The notes: generated by a model not told the origin, from the letters alone. Counted from the first letter of the stretch, positions 51,084 through 60,795 are shown. The stretch: 64,000 nucleotides of DNA from Lachnospiraceae bacterium UBA3310 (GCA_002361355.1 DESQ01000042.1:1-64000); one strand, 5' to 3'. Program-made: numbers and translations.

Positions 51084-53540
51084 ATGCAGCCACAATTTAC
51101 GGATAAGGCGAAGGCGGCGCTTGCGCTTGCGGAGCGGGCGGCCAGGAGCCTGCGGCAGAGTTATGTGGGAAGCGAGCATATCCTGCTGGGTCTTTTGCGG
51201 GAGAATACAGGCGTTGCGGCGACTGTGCTTTTAAATAACGGCGTGGATGTTGTACAGTTAAAAGAAATGATAAAGGATCTGATCGTGCCGGAGACCTCCG
51301 TGCTGATTGCGGAGCGGGACGGTTATTCTCCGCGCGCACAGGCTATTCTGGAGGAGGCGCACAGACAGGCGGAACGGTTTCGCAGTGAGAAGACGGGGAC
51401 GGAGCACATTCTTCTGGCTCTTTTAAAAGAGGGGGAAAATGTGGCGGTCAGACTCTTAAATACCATGGGTATCTCCGTACAGAAGCTCTATGTGGATGTG
51501 CTGGTGGCCATGGGAGAGGACGGCGCGCTTTACAAGGAAGATTTGGGCAGAAAGCAGAATAAGAAAAAGGGAAGTACATCGACCCTCGACCATTACAGCA
51601 GGGATTTGACGGCGCTTGCCCGTGAGGGAAAGCTGGATCCCGTGATCGGCAGGGAAGACGAAATTACGCGGGTAGTGCAGATCCTTTCCCGGCGAACGAA
51701 AAATAACCCCTGTCTGGTGGGTGAACCGGGCGTGGGAAAAACCGCTGTGGTGGAGGGACTTGCCGCCAGAATCGTGACCGGCGACGTGCCCTTTACGGTG
51801 CAGAATAAGAGGCTTTTGACGCTGGATCTCTCAGGCATGGTGGCGGGCAGTAAGTACCGCGGCGAGTTTGAGGAACGCATCAAAAAGGTGATAAAAGAGG
51901 TCATCGAGGATGGCAATATCATCCTCTTTCTGGATGAGATGCACACCATCATCGGTGCGGGCGGCGCGGAGGGCGCCATCGACGCCTCCAACATTTTAAA
52001 GCCCTCTCTTGCGAGGGGAGAGATTCAGTTGATCGGCGCAACCACCATTGCGGAGTACCGTAAGTATGTGGAGAAAGACGCTGCTCTGGAGAGAAGATTC
52101 CATCCGGTGACAGTGGAGGAGCCGACGCTGGAGGAGACGGAGAATATTCTGAGGGGCATTGCCCATAAGTATGAGGAACATCACAGGGTTACCATCACAC
52201 CGGAGGCAATCAGCGCGGCGGTTGCACTGTCGGCGCGCTATATCAATGACAGAAACCTTCCGGATAAGGCGATTGATCTGATTGACGAGGCTTCGGCGGC
52301 TGTACGTCTGCATGTGACGAAGCAGCCGGATAAACTACAGGAGCTGTCCGAGGAGATTGAAAAGATTGACCTGCAGATTGAGCGGTCGATCCGTATGGAA
52401 GCTTTTACACAGGCGGCGGAGTTAAAGAAAAAGCAGGAGAGCTGTATCAGAAAATATGACCGTCTGATGAAGCGTCTGGAACAGGAAGATTTAAACCGCG
52501 CCTATGTGGTGGGCGAAAATGAGATCGCCGAGGTGGTGTCACTCTGGACAAAGATCCCGGTGAAGAAGCTTGCGGAGAAGGAGAGCGAGCGGCTTCTAAA
52601 GCTGGAATCCATTCTGCATAAGAGGGTGATCGGCCAGGAGGAGGCTGTGGTGGCAGTGGCAAAGGCTATGCGCCGCGGCAGAGTGGGTCTGCAGGATCCC
52701 AACCGGCCTATCGGTTCTTTCCTGTTTCTGGGGCCTACAGGTGTGGGAAAGACAGAACTTTCCAAGGCGCTGGCAGAGGCCATGTTCGGTTCGGAGAACG
52801 CTCTGATCCGTGTGGATATGTCGGAGTATATGGAGGGACATTCGGTGTCCAAAATGATTGGTTCACCGCCGGGATATGTGGGCTTTGAGGAGGGGGGACA
52901 GCTCTCCGAGAAGGTTCGCAGAAATCCTTACTCCGTGGTGCTTTTTGACGAGATAGAAAAGGCTCATCCGGATGTATTTAACGTTCTGCTGCAGGTTCTG
53001 GATGACGGGCATATCACCGACTCCAAGGGACGGAAGGTGAGCTTTAAGAACACCATTTTGATCATGACTTCGAATGCCGGCGCACAGCGTATCATAGATC
53101 CGAAAAATCTGGGATTTGGCGCGGCAGAGACGGAGAGACAGAGCTATGATAAAATGAAGGGCAATGTGATGGAGGAGGTCAAGCGCCTCTTTAAGCCGGA
53201 ATTTATCAACAGAATTGACGAAATTATGGTGTTCCATCCGCTGAATAAAGACGACATGAAGGCGATTGTAACTTTGCTTGCCAAAAATCTGGCGAAGCGG
53301 TGCAAGGAACAGATGGATATTGATCTGTCTGTCGGTTCTTCGGTGAAAGAGTACCTGGTCGAGAAACACATGGATGCCAAGATGGGGGCAAGACCCATGA
53401 AGCGGGCGATTCAGTCGGAGATTGAGGATGCGCTGGCGGAGGAAATTCTGGCCGGAAAGGTGAAGAGCGGCGACAAGGTGACGGTGGGATTGAAGAATAA
53501 GAAAATAACCTTCACGGTAAAACCGGTGCAGGTTCAATAA
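51084..53540 (+). CDS. clpC: ATP-dependent Clp protease ATPase ClpC
   Basis: 818 aa AAA+ unfoldase that feeds ClpP. Clp_N double repeat at the N-terminus (FTDKAKAALALAERAARSLRQSYVGSEHILLGLL), first AAA domain with GEPGVGKTAVVEG and a FLDEMHTIIGAGGAEGA Walker B, a middle UVR-like coiled-coil region (~415-450), second AAA with GPTGVGKTELSKALAE, LFDEIEKAHPDVFN and the C-terminal D2-small domain. No ctsR, mcsA or mcsB is next to it; a GntR gene takes that place. Stress-related protein quality control. Confidence 0.95.
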   Translation: MQPQFTDKAKAALALAERAARSLRQSYVGSEHILLGLLRENTGVAATVLLNNGVDVVQLKEMIKDLIVPETSVLIAERDGYSPRAQAILEEAHRQAERFRSEKTGTEHILLALLKEGENVAVRLLNTMGISVQKLYVDVLVAMGEDGALYKEDLGRKQNKKKGSTSTLDHYSRDLTALAREGKLDPVIGREDEITRVVQILSRRTKNNPCLVGEPGVGKTAVVEGLAARIVTGDVPFTVQNKRLLTLDLSGMVAGSKYRGEFEERIKKVIKEVIEDGNIILFLDEMHTIIGAGGAEGAIDASNILKPSLARGEIQLIGATTIAEYRKYVEKDAALERRFHPVTVEEPTLEETENILRGIAHKYEEHHRVTITPEAISAAVALSARYINDRNLPDKAIDLIDEASAAVRLHVTKQPDKLQELSEEIEKIDLQIERSIRMEAFTQAAELKKKQESCIRKYDRLMKRLEQEDLNRAYVVGENEIAEVVSLWTKIPVKKLAEKESERLLKLESILHKRVIGQEEAVVAVAKAMRRGRVGLQDPNRPIGSFLFLGPTGVGKTELSKALAEAMFGSENALIRVDMSEYMEGHSVSKMIGSPPGYVGFEEGGQLSEKVRRNPYSVVLFDEIEKAHPDVFNVLLQVLDDGHITDSKGRKVSFKNTILIMTSNAGAQRIIDPKNLGFGAAETERQSYDKMKGNVMEEVKRLFKPEFINRIDEIMVFHPLNKDDMKAIVTLLAKNLAKRCKEQMDIDLSVGSSVKEYLVEKHMDAKMGARPMKRAIQSEIEDALAEEILAGKVKSGDKVTVGLKNKKITFTVKPVQVQ

Positions 53541-53565
53541 CATTATGACTTAGGAGGAAGATACG

Positions 53566-53976
53566 ATGGCTGTAGTAGAGGAGTTACTGCGCGCGGAGAG
53601 TGACAAGACAATCAGTTTTGGCAACCACAGTCTGACGGCGAAGGCGAAACTGGAGGATTACGAGCATGGCGGCAATCTGTATAAGGTGAAGACCTTTAAG
53701 GAGCTGACCAAGTTGGAAAAAAACGGGATGTTTGCCTACGAATCAGAACCGGGCACCAGTGTGAATCATTTCGCGGAGACGGAGAACGGCATCACCTTCA
53801 AGGTGGAAGGGGACGAGGATGCGCAGATCACGGTAGGCCTCGAGGAGGACACGGTGTATAAGGTGTATGTCAACGGCGTAAATGTGGGCGAGATGAAGAC
53901 GAATCTGAGCGGGAAGCTGAGTATCAGCGTAGAGCTTGCAAGCGTCGGCGAAGCAGAGGTTAAGATCGTAAAATAG
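53566..53976 (+). CDS. Conserved 136-aa protein of unknown function
   Basis: 136 aa, soluble, no signal or membrane segment. Sections such as SFGNHSLTAKAKLEDYEHGGNLYKVKTFKELTKLEKNGMFAYESEPGTSV and a C-terminal beta-rich domain (YKVYVNGVNVGEMKTNLSGKLSISVEL). Similar small proteins are widespread in Lachnospiraceae and sometimes labelled endosialidase-related; I do not support that function. GGAGG before the ATG. Lies between clpC and radA, probably cotranscribed with clpC. Confidence 0.7.
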   Translation: MAVVEELLRAESDKTISFGNHSLTAKAKLEDYEHGGNLYKVKTFKELTKLEKNGMFAYESEPGTSVNHFAETENGITFKVEGDEDAQITVGLEEDTVYKVYVNGVNVGEMKTNLSGKLSISVELASVGEAEVKIVK

Positions 53977-53993
53977 ACGGTCACAAGAGCAGG

Positions 53994-54037
53994 GGCCTTT
54001 CAACGGAAAGCGAGTTATATTTGGTTGGAAGGCCTTT
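53994..54037 (+). terminator. Possible terminator before radA
   Basis: GGCCTTTCAAC (53994-54004) pairs with GTTGGAAGGCC (54024-54034, one G-U), then TTT. The loop is 19 bases and the T-run short. Confidence 0.5.
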
Positions 54038-54063
54038 GCTATGCACTGCGGGAGGGAGAACGG

Positions 54064-55428
54064 ATGGCGAAGGGAAAGACAACGGTATTTTTTTGTCAGA
54101 ATTGCGGGTACGAATCCTCCAAATGGTTGGGGCAGTGTCCCGGCTGTAAAGAGTGGAATACGATGGTGGAGGAGCCGGCGGTGAAAAAGGGGAACGGCGG
54201 CCTGGGCGGCAGTATGTCTTCGAGAACCGCAGTGCCCGTGAGCCTGGGAGAGGTGGATCTGCGGGAGGATGAACGTATGACCACCCATATCACCGAGCTG
54301 GACAGAGTACTTGGCGGCGGCATCGTACCGGGGTCGCTCACGTTGGTGGGCGGTGATCCTGGCATCGGTAAATCCACGCTCCTTTTGCAGGTGTGCAGAC
54401 ACATGGCGGCGGATGGCCGTAAACTGCTCTATATATCGGGGGAGGAATCCCTGCAGCAGATCAAGATCCGTGCCAACCGGATCGGAGAGTTTTCGGATAA
54501 TCTGCAGCTTTTGTGCGAGACGAATCTGGAGACGGTGGAACAGACGATCCGAAAGGAGATGCCGGCGGTGGCGGTCATTGACTCGATCCAGACGATGTAC
54601 CGCGAGGAGATTTCCTCCGCTCCTGGAAGTGTCTCCCAGGTGAGAGAGTCCACCAATGTACTGATGCAGTTGGCAAAGGGGCTTGGCGTCTCGATCCTGA
54701 TTGTGGGGCATGTGACCAAGGAAGGAACTGTGGCAGGGCCGAGAGTGCTGGAGCACATGGTTGACACGGTACTTTATTTTGAGGGGGACAGGCATGCTTC
54801 CTATCGGATTCTGCGGGGCGTGAAGAACCGTTTCGGTTCCACCAATGAAATCGGGGTCTTTGAGATGAGGGAAGAGGGACTGATGGAGGTGAAGAATGCC
54901 TCCGAGTTTATGTTAAGCGGAAAGCCTGAGGGGGCCAGCGGCTCCGTGGTTTCCTGTTCCATGGAGGGGACAAGACCAATCTTACTTGAGATTCAGGCGC
55001 TTGTGTGCCGCAGCAATTTCGGGATTCCCAGAAGACAGGCGATCGGTATGGATTTTAACAGACTCAACCTCCTGATGGCAGTCTTGGAAAAGCGTCTGAA
55101 TTTGCAGATGTCGGACTGTGACGCCTATGTGAACCTGGCGGGCGGCATGCGGATTGTGGAGCCGGCCATTGATCTTGGAGTTGCCATGGCGGTGGCATCC
55201 AGCTTCAAGAACCGGGTGATAGACGATAAGACGATCGCCTTTGGAGAGATCGGTTTAAGCGGCGAGGTGCGCGGCGTTTCACAGGCGTCTAAGCGGGTGG
55301 CGGAGGCGGTGAAGCTGGGCTTTACCACATGCGTCCTCCCGTCGGTTAATGCGCAGCAAATCAAGGAAAAACAAGGGCTTACCGTCATCGGCGTAGGGAC
55401 GGTGAGGGACGCCATCGACTTGATTTAG
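54064..55428 (+). CDS. radA: DNA repair protein RadA
   Basis: 454 aa. N-terminal C4 zinc finger (FFCQNCGYESSKWLGQCPGCKEW), RecA-like ATPase with Walker A GGDPGIGKSTLLLQV, the RadA KNRFGSTNEIGVFEM motif and a C-terminal Lon-protease-like domain (ISLSG-type LGVAMAVASSFKN). It promotes branch migration in recombination. ATG 54064 has GGGAGGGAG upstream; the ORF extends 13 codons further. Confidence 0.96.
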   Translation: MAKGKTTVFFCQNCGYESSKWLGQCPGCKEWNTMVEEPAVKKGNGGLGGSMSSRTAVPVSLGEVDLREDERMTTHITELDRVLGGGIVPGSLTLVGGDPGIGKSTLLLQVCRHMAADGRKLLYISGEESLQQIKIRANRIGEFSDNLQLLCETNLETVEQTIRKEMPAVAVIDSIQTMYREEISSAPGSVSQVRESTNVLMQLAKGLGVSILIVGHVTKEGTVAGPRVLEHMVDTVLYFEGDRHASYRILRGVKNRFGSTNEIGVFEMREEGLMEVKNASEFMLSGKPEGASGSVVSCSMEGTRPILLEIQALVCRSNFGIPRRQAIGMDFNRLNLLMAVLEKRLNLQMSDCDAYVNLAGGMRIVEPAIDLGVAMAVASSFKNRVIDDKTIAFGEIGLSGEVRGVSQASKRVAEAVKLGFTTCVLPSVNAQQIKEKQGLTVIGVGTVRDAIDLI

Positions 55429-55502
55429 AACCGCTTATATGATAGGATAAATAGGATCGTCTGTATTACAAATGGGAATGAAGATCTGACAAAGGAGTCA
55501 GT

Positions 55503-56597
55503 ATGGATAAGAAAAAATACGGCTTTTTGGGGAATATTCCTCTTCTGATCGTGGAGATCTGCGTCCTTTTCATCGCTGTTGGCATCATGGTTGTGGTTGT
55601 CACGATGACAAGCGAAGTGAATCATAAGGAAATTGACGAGGAAAAGATTCGGATCAACGATAAGGTTGTAAACAAAGAACCTGCCGACGGGGATGAGACA
55701 GAGGCGAAGGACAAAGAAGAGGAAGAAGAGACTGCAAACTACCGAAACATTGCGCTTTTTGGCGTGGATGCGAGAGACGGGGAGCTGGGGAGGGGAACCA
55801 GAAGCGATACCATCATGATTGCCAGCATCAATCAGGATACGCAGGAGATTAAGTTGATTTCCGTGTTTCGGGATACCTATTTAAATCTGAGTAACGACAC
55901 CTATAATAAATGCAATTCGGCCTACGCGCAGGGCGGGCCGGAGCAGGCAATCAATATGCTCAATATGAATCTGGATCTGGCCATCACGGACTATGTCACC
56001 ATCGGGTTTTCCGGACTGATGGACGCGGTGGATGCGCTGGGAGGCATAGAGGTGGAGGTCACGGACGCTGAGATTTCCCATCTGAACAATTACCAGCTCT
56101 GTATGGCGGAGGAACTGGGCGTGGATTATACGCCTGTTGAGAAGAGCGGCAGACAGCTCTTAAACGGCATGCAGGCAACGGCATACTGCCGGATACGGTA
56201 CACGAAAGGAGACGATTTCAGACGTGCCGAGAGACAGAGGGAGGTGCTCGCCGCCATGATGGAGAAGGCGCATGGCGCTTCTATCGGCACATTGACCGAT
56301 ATGGTTAATTCCGTGCTGCCCCAAGTGGAAACCTCTCTGGATGTGAACGAAATTCTGAGTGTTCTTGGAAGCGCCTCCGGCTATCATGTGACGGAGAGCG
56401 ACGGGTTTCCCTTTGAGGGAGCACGGGCAGGCGCCAATGTGGGAAGCAAGGGAAGCTGTGTGATTCCTGTTGATCTGGAGGAAAACGTGAGACAGCTCCA
56501 TCAGGTGCTTTACCCTGAGGAGAGATATGTGCCATCTAATCAGGTACACAAGATCAATGAGGAGATCAGGGAGCAGACGGGAGAATACCTGCAATGA
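55503..56597 (+). CDS. LytR-CpsA-Psr family cell-wall glycopolymer ligase
   Basis: 364 aa. One N-terminal membrane helix (IPLLIVEICVLFIAVGIMVVVV), an acidic linker (KDKEEEEE), then the LCP domain: NIALFGVDAR, RGTRSDTIMIASIN, LISVFRDTYL, DYVTIGFSGLMDAVDALGGIEVEV and YCRIRYTKGDDFRRAERQREVL. LCP enzymes attach teichoic-acid-like polymers to peptidoglycan. The next gene (ABC exporter) starts within its stop (ATGA), an unusual coupling. Confidence 0.93.
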   Translation: MDKKKYGFLGNIPLLIVEICVLFIAVGIMVVVVTMTSEVNHKEIDEEKIRINDKVVNKEPADGDETEAKDKEEEEETANYRNIALFGVDARDGELGRGTRSDTIMIASINQDTQEIKLISVFRDTYLNLSNDTYNKCNSAYAQGGPEQAINMLNMNLDLAITDYVTIGFSGLMDAVDALGGIEVEVTDAEISHLNNYQLCMAEELGVDYTPVEKSGRQLLNGMQATAYCRIRYTKGDDFRRAERQREVLAAMMEKAHGASIGTLTDMVNSVLPQVETSLDVNEILSVLGSASGYHVTESDGFPFEGARAGANVGSKGSCVIPVDLEENVRQLHQVLYPEERYVPSNQVHKINEEIREQTGEYLQ

Positions 56598-58357
56598 AAA
56601 AGCTGTTGGTTTATTTAAAAGAGTATCGGAAAGAAACGGTTTGTGCGCCGCTCTTTAAGATGCTGGAGGCTACTTTTGAACTGTTTGTGCCGCTTGTGAT
56701 GGCGGCTATTATTGATAACGGCATCAGGGAGGCGGACACCGGCTTTGTGCTGCGGATGGGATTTCTACTGGTGGCGCTGGGGCTGGTGGGGCTTGCCTGT
56801 TCCATCACGGCGCAGTACTTTGCGGCAAAGGCGGCGGTGGGATTTTCCACAAAATTAAAGCATGCGCTGTTTGACCATATTCAGAGTCTTTCCTTTACGG
56901 AGATCGACACACTGGGGACATCCACGCTGATCACGCGGATGACCTCTGATGTAAATCAGGTGCAGAATGGTGTCAACATGGTGTTACGGCTGTTTTTGCG
57001 CTCGCCTTTTATCGTGTTCGGCGCCATGATTATGGCTTTTACCATTGACGTGCGCGCGGCCTTTATCTTTGTGGTGACGATACCGGTTCTCGCGGTGGTG
57101 GTCTTCGGGATCATGATGATTACCATGCCTATGTACAAGAAGGTGCAGGCGGGGCTGGACGCGGTGCTGGGTGCAACAAGGGAAAATCTCACGGGCGCAC
57201 GGGTGATACGCGCTTTCCACAAAGAGGAGGAGGAGATCGCGCGGTTTGAGGAGAAAAACGAAACCCTCGCAAATCTGCAGCTCGTTGTGGGAAGAATATC
57301 TGCGTTGACCAACCCGGTCACATATATTATTATCAATGCGGCTACCGTGATATTGCTTTACACAGGCGCGGTTCGCGTGAATGAAGCCAGTATCACTCAG
57401 GGGCAGGTGGTGGCGCTGGTCAACTATATGTCCCAGATTCTGGTGGAACTCATCAAACTTGCAAATCTGATTATCACCATCACCAAGGCGCTGGCATGTG
57501 CCAACCGGATCGAGTCGATTTTTGAGGTGGAGAGTTCCATGCAGTGGGAGTACCTGGCGGGGAAGGATGGTCTGACGGCAGGGAAGGATGCTTTGGATGC
57601 AGGGGAAGATGCGGCAAAGAAAGAGTTTGCCGTGGAATTTCAACATGTGCATCTGACTTACGGGGGAGCCGGCGCGGAATCCCTCTGCGATATTACCATG
57701 AAGGTAAAAAGAGGAGAGACCGTCGGCATCATAGGCGGCACAGGTTCGGGCAAATCCTCTCTGGTTCATATGATTCCCCGCTTTTACGACGCCACGGAAG
57801 GCGTGGTGCGTGTGGACGGACAGGATGTGAGAAACTATGGGATGGAGGCGCTTCGCCAGAAGGTAGGCATGGTGCTGCAAAAGGCGGTGCTCTTTCGCGG
57901 AACGATCAGGGAGAACCTGCTGTGGGGCAATGGAGCCGCCACGGATGCGGAACTGTGGGAGGCCTTGAGGATTGCGCAGGCAAAAGAGTTTGTGGAGGCC
58001 AAGGAGGGCGGATTGGATGCGCCTGTGGCGCAGGAGGGGCGAAATCTTTCCGGCGGGCAGAGACAGCGGCTTACCATAGCGAGGGCGTTGGTGGCAAAAC
58101 CGGAGATTTTGATTTTGGACGACAGCGCATCGGCACTGGATTACGCCACGGACGCAGCGCTTCGAAAAGCGCTTAAGGAACTGCCCGGAGAGACGACGGT
58201 GTTTATTGTATCCCAGAGGGCTTCCTCCATCATGCATGCGGATCAGATCGTTGTGCTGGAGGACGGGGAGATGGCCGGCTGCGGAACCCATGAGGAACTG
58301 CTTGCGGGCTGTGAAGTTTATCAGGAAATTTACTATTCTCAATTCGAGCGTGGCTGA
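56594..58357 (+). CDS. ABC exporter half-transporter A (degenerate ATP site)
   Basis: 587 aa: six-helix exporter domain (~1-330), then an ATPase domain with Walker A GGTGSGKSSLVHMI, signature LSGGQRQRLTIARAL and Walker B EILILDDSASALDYATD. The catalytic Glu after the Walker B Asp is Asp here (DD instead of DE), as in the degenerate half of heterodimeric exporters. A short repeat-like insert (AGKDGLTAGKDALDAGED) lies just before the ATPase. Its partner follows 24 bases downstream. Likely multidrug or lipid export; substrate unknown. Confidence 0.92.
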   Translation: MKKLLVYLKEYRKETVCAPLFKMLEATFELFVPLVMAAIIDNGIREADTGFVLRMGFLLVALGLVGLACSITAQYFAAKAAVGFSTKLKHALFDHIQSLSFTEIDTLGTSTLITRMTSDVNQVQNGVNMVLRLFLRSPFIVFGAMIMAFTIDVRAAFIFVVTIPVLAVVVFGIMMITMPMYKKVQAGLDAVLGATRENLTGARVIRAFHKEEEEIARFEEKNETLANLQLVVGRISALTNPVTYIIINAATVILLYTGAVRVNEASITQGQVVALVNYMSQILVELIKLANLIITITKALACANRIESIFEVESSMQWEYLAGKDGLTAGKDALDAGEDAAKKEFAVEFQHVHLTYGGAGAESLCDITMKVKRGETVGIIGGTGSGKSSLVHMIPRFYDATEGVVRVDGQDVRNYGMEALRQKVGMVLQKAVLFRGTIRENLLWGNGAATDAELWEALRIAQAKEFVEAKEGGLDAPVAQEGRNLSGGQRQRLTIARALVAKPEILILDDSASALDYATDAALRKALKELPGETTVFIVSQRASSIMHADQIVVLEDGEMAGCGTHEELLAGCEVYQEIYYSQFERG

Positions 58358-58381
58358 CTGGGACAGAAACAGGAGGAAAAG

Positions 58382-60118
58382 ATGGGACAGAAGGAAACCT
58401 TTGGCAGGGTTTTACACTATATTAGAAAATACTGGCTGTATCTGGCGGTATCTATCGTGATGGCAAGTGTGACAGTGGCTCTGACTTTATATTTTCCCAT
58501 ATTGACCGGGAAAGTCATTGATCTGGTGATCAGCCCGGGGCGGGTAGATTTTCCGGGTGTGTTTGTTCTTCTCAGACAGATGATTGTGGTTGCTGTTTTG
58601 ACCGGAGCGGCGCAATGGGTCATGAATGTGTGCAACAACAAGATGACCTATCGGATTGTGGAAGATATTCGCAACGAGGCTTTTCGCAGGATTGAGATCC
58701 TTCCTTTAAAGTATATTGACGGTCACTCCTACGGCGAGGTGGTGAGCCGTGTGATTGCGGATGTGGATCAGTTTGCGGACGGTCTGTTGATGGGATTCAC
58801 CCAGTTTTTTACCGGCGTGATCACCATTCTTGGCACTTTGGGCTTTATGCTCAGTATCAATGTAGCTGTCACGGGTGTCGTTGTTCTGGTGACACCATTG
58901 TCGTTTTTTGTCGCAGGCTTTATTGCCAGGAAAACTTTTACCATGTTTCATTTACAGTCGGAGACCAGAGGCGAACAGACCGCTCTGATCGAGGAGATGG
59001 TCGGAAACCAGAAGGTGGTGCAGGCGTTCTCTCATGAGGACGAGGCCCTTTCGCAGTTTGACGAGATCAATCAGAGACTGCAGGATTGTTCCCTGCGGGC
59101 TATCTTTTTCTCCTCCCTCACGAATCCCTCCACCCGGTTTGTCAACAATCTGGTGTATGCGGGCGTGGCGGTGGCGGGCGCACTCTTTTCCATCCGTGGA
59201 GGGATCAGTGTGGGACAGCTTTCCTGTTTCTTATCCTACGCGAGTCAGTATACGAAACCCTTCAATGAAATATCCGGCGTGGTGACGGAGCTGCAAAATG
59301 CGTTGGCGTGTGCGGCGCGTATTTTTGCCCTGATTGAGGAAGAGCCGCAGATTCCCGAACCGGAAAACGCGGCGGTGCTAAAGGATGTGGAAGGGCGTGT
59401 GGAACTTTCACAGGTGAATTTCTCCTATGTGCCGGATAAGAAACTGATCACGGACTTTAACCTGGCGGTCAAACCGGGGCAGCGGGTGGCTATTGTGGGC
59501 CCGACGGGATGCGGGAAGACAACGATTATCAATCTTCTCATGCGGTTCTACGATGTGGATCAGGGAAAGATCAGTGTGGACGGCGCGGATATCCGCGAGG
59601 TGACGAGAAAGAGCCTGAGAGAAAACTATGGTATGGTATTACAGGAGACCTGGTTGAAAGCGGGGACGATCCGGGATAATATCGTGATGGGCAGGCCGGA
59701 CGCCACCGAGGAGGAAGTGATCGCCGCCGCAAAAGCGTCCCATGCCCACAGCTTTATCAAGAGACTTTCTAAGGGGTATGATACTGTAATCGGGGAGGAT
59801 GGCGGCAGTCTGTCCCAGGGACAAAAACAGCTTTTGTGCATTACCAGAGTGATGCTCTGCCTTCCGCCCATGCTGATCCTGGATGAGGCGACTTCCTCCA
59901 TAGACACAAGAACGGAGATTCGTATTCAGAAGGCGTTTGCCACGATGATGAAAGGGAGAACCAGCTTTATTGTGGCGCACAGGCTTTCCACCATACGGGA
60001 GGCGGATGTGATTCTGGTCATGAAGGACGGCAATATCATTGAGCAGGGAAATCATGAGACACTGCTTGCTAAGAAAGGATTTTACGCAAAGTTATACGAG
60101 AGTCAGTTTGCCTCGTAG
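58382..60118 (+). CDS. ABC exporter half-transporter B (canonical Walker B)
   Basis: 578 aa, same architecture. Walker A GPTGCGKTTIINLLM, Walker B MLILDEATSSIDT with the catalytic Glu, but signature LSQGQKQLL in place of LSGGQ. Combined with half A, the site built from A's Walker motifs and B's signature is degenerate, and the other is canonical. Clear asymmetric heterodimer, as in BmrCD or TM287/288. GGAGG precedes the ATG. Its 3' end overlaps the convergent lipoprotein gene by 16 bases. Confidence 0.93.
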   Translation: MGQKETFGRVLHYIRKYWLYLAVSIVMASVTVALTLYFPILTGKVIDLVISPGRVDFPGVFVLLRQMIVVAVLTGAAQWVMNVCNNKMTYRIVEDIRNEAFRRIEILPLKYIDGHSYGEVVSRVIADVDQFADGLLMGFTQFFTGVITILGTLGFMLSINVAVTGVVVLVTPLSFFVAGFIARKTFTMFHLQSETRGEQTALIEEMVGNQKVVQAFSHEDEALSQFDEINQRLQDCSLRAIFFSSLTNPSTRFVNNLVYAGVAVAGALFSIRGGISVGQLSCFLSYASQYTKPFNEISGVVTELQNALACAARIFALIEEEPQIPEPENAAVLKDVEGRVELSQVNFSYVPDKKLITDFNLAVKPGQRVAIVGPTGCGKTTIINLLMRFYDVDQGKISVDGADIREVTRKSLRENYGMVLQETWLKAGTIRDNIVMGRPDATEEEVIAAAKASHAHSFIKRLSKGYDTVIGEDGGSLSQGQKQLLCITRVMLCLPPMLILDEATSSIDTRTEIRIQKAFATMMKGRTSFIVAHRLSTIREADVILVMKDGNIIEQGNHETLLAKKGFYAKLYESQFAS

Positions 60119-60606
60119 TAGGAGGCATCCCTGTTGTAGTCCATGGATTCGGAGCGGATGTCCGTGATGATGCCGTTTTCCCATTCAAAGACAAGATACT
60201 GATAAACTACGGTGTGGTGCGCCAGGTATTCCTCTCCGGTTAAAAAGTCGAGAATACTGTCTTTCTCGATGCCGTTATCCTCACAGAAAGTGTCGATATC
60301 TATCGCGGCGCCGTCAATGAAGAAAGAGGGCAGGATTGTGGTCAGATTGGCGTCGAAGGGAATTTCCTCCGGGGAGAGGTAACGGTAATCGCCGCCGTTT
60401 ATGCTGGACAGGATATCGTAATCCTGATAAGCGGCCAGAAAAACGTCCGCACCATCGCCGATTTTTACGCCGCGGATGGTCTGTGCCGTCTCCGCGTCCA
60501 GGTCGTAGTCGGTGGGGGTCAAAAGAGGTTTTTCCTCGCCGCAGGCGCAGACAGAGGCTGAAAGAGCAAGCGCGAGAAAAAGTGCCGGGATGATTTTTTT
60601 TGACAT
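60103..60606 (-). CDS. Small lipoprotein, unknown function
   Basis: 167 aa. Signal peptide with lipobox (IIPALFLALALSASVCAC; Cys ~22), then a soluble domain with no recognised family (GVKIGDGADVFLAAYQDYDILSS, DFLTGEEYLAHHTVVYQYLVFEWENGIITDIRSES). AGAGGAG precedes the ATG. It overlaps the end of the convergent ABC gene by 16 bases. Probably anchored outside the membrane. Confidence 0.8.
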   Translation of the reverse strand: MSKKIIPALFLALALSASVCACGEEKPLLTPTDYDLDAETAQTIRGVKIGDGADVFLAAYQDYDILSSINGGDYRYLSPEEIPFDANLTTILPSFFIDGAAIDIDTFCEDNGIEKDSILDFLTGEEYLAHHTVVYQYLVFEWENGIITDIRSESMDYNRDASYYEAN

Positions 60607-60620
60607 GGGAATCTCCTCTT

Positions 60621-60648
60621 AAAAAAATCCGTGAGCGGAAACTCACGG
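60621..60648 (-). terminator. Intrinsic terminator of tRNA-Trp
   Basis: On the minus strand CCGTGAG/CTCACGG stem with a six-base loop, followed by ATTTTTTT. It lies between the tRNA and the lipoprotein gene. Confidence 0.88.
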
Positions 60649-60658
60649 GTCATGACAA

Positions 60659-60729
60659 CAGGGGCAGTAGGAATCGAACCCACATCGATGGTTTTGGAGA
60701 CCACTGTTCTACCTTTGAACTATGCCCCT
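60659..60729 (-). tRNA. tRNA-Trp (anticodon CCA)
   Basis: Minus-strand 71-nt gene. The 7-bp acceptor stem AGGGGCA/TGCCCCT is perfect, the anticodon loop is CTCCAAA, the T-arm contains GGTTCGAATCC, and the discriminator is G as in bacterial tRNA-Trp. CCA is not encoded. Confidence 0.96.
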
Positions 60730-60766
60730 TCAAAGTATGGCAGGTATAAGAAAACCGCCGAAAATC

Positions 60767-60795
60767 ATTATAGCATAGCTGGAAGAGCGACGCAA
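60767..60795 (-). promoter_or_regulatory. Promoter of tRNA-Trp
   Basis: Minus strand: TTGCGT (60790-60795), 17-base spacer, TATAAT (60767-60772). Confidence 0.75.

Noticed and set aside
53566..53976. Endosialidase function for the 136-aa protein
   Set aside because: Far too small and lacking sialidase motifs; the label seems to come from transferred annotation.
53743..54795. 350-codon minus-strand ORF
   Set aside because: Antisense to radA and the 136-aa gene, both well supported.
56984..58342. 452-codon minus-strand ORF
   Set aside because: Antisense shadow of ABC half A, whose motifs are fully intact on the plus strand.
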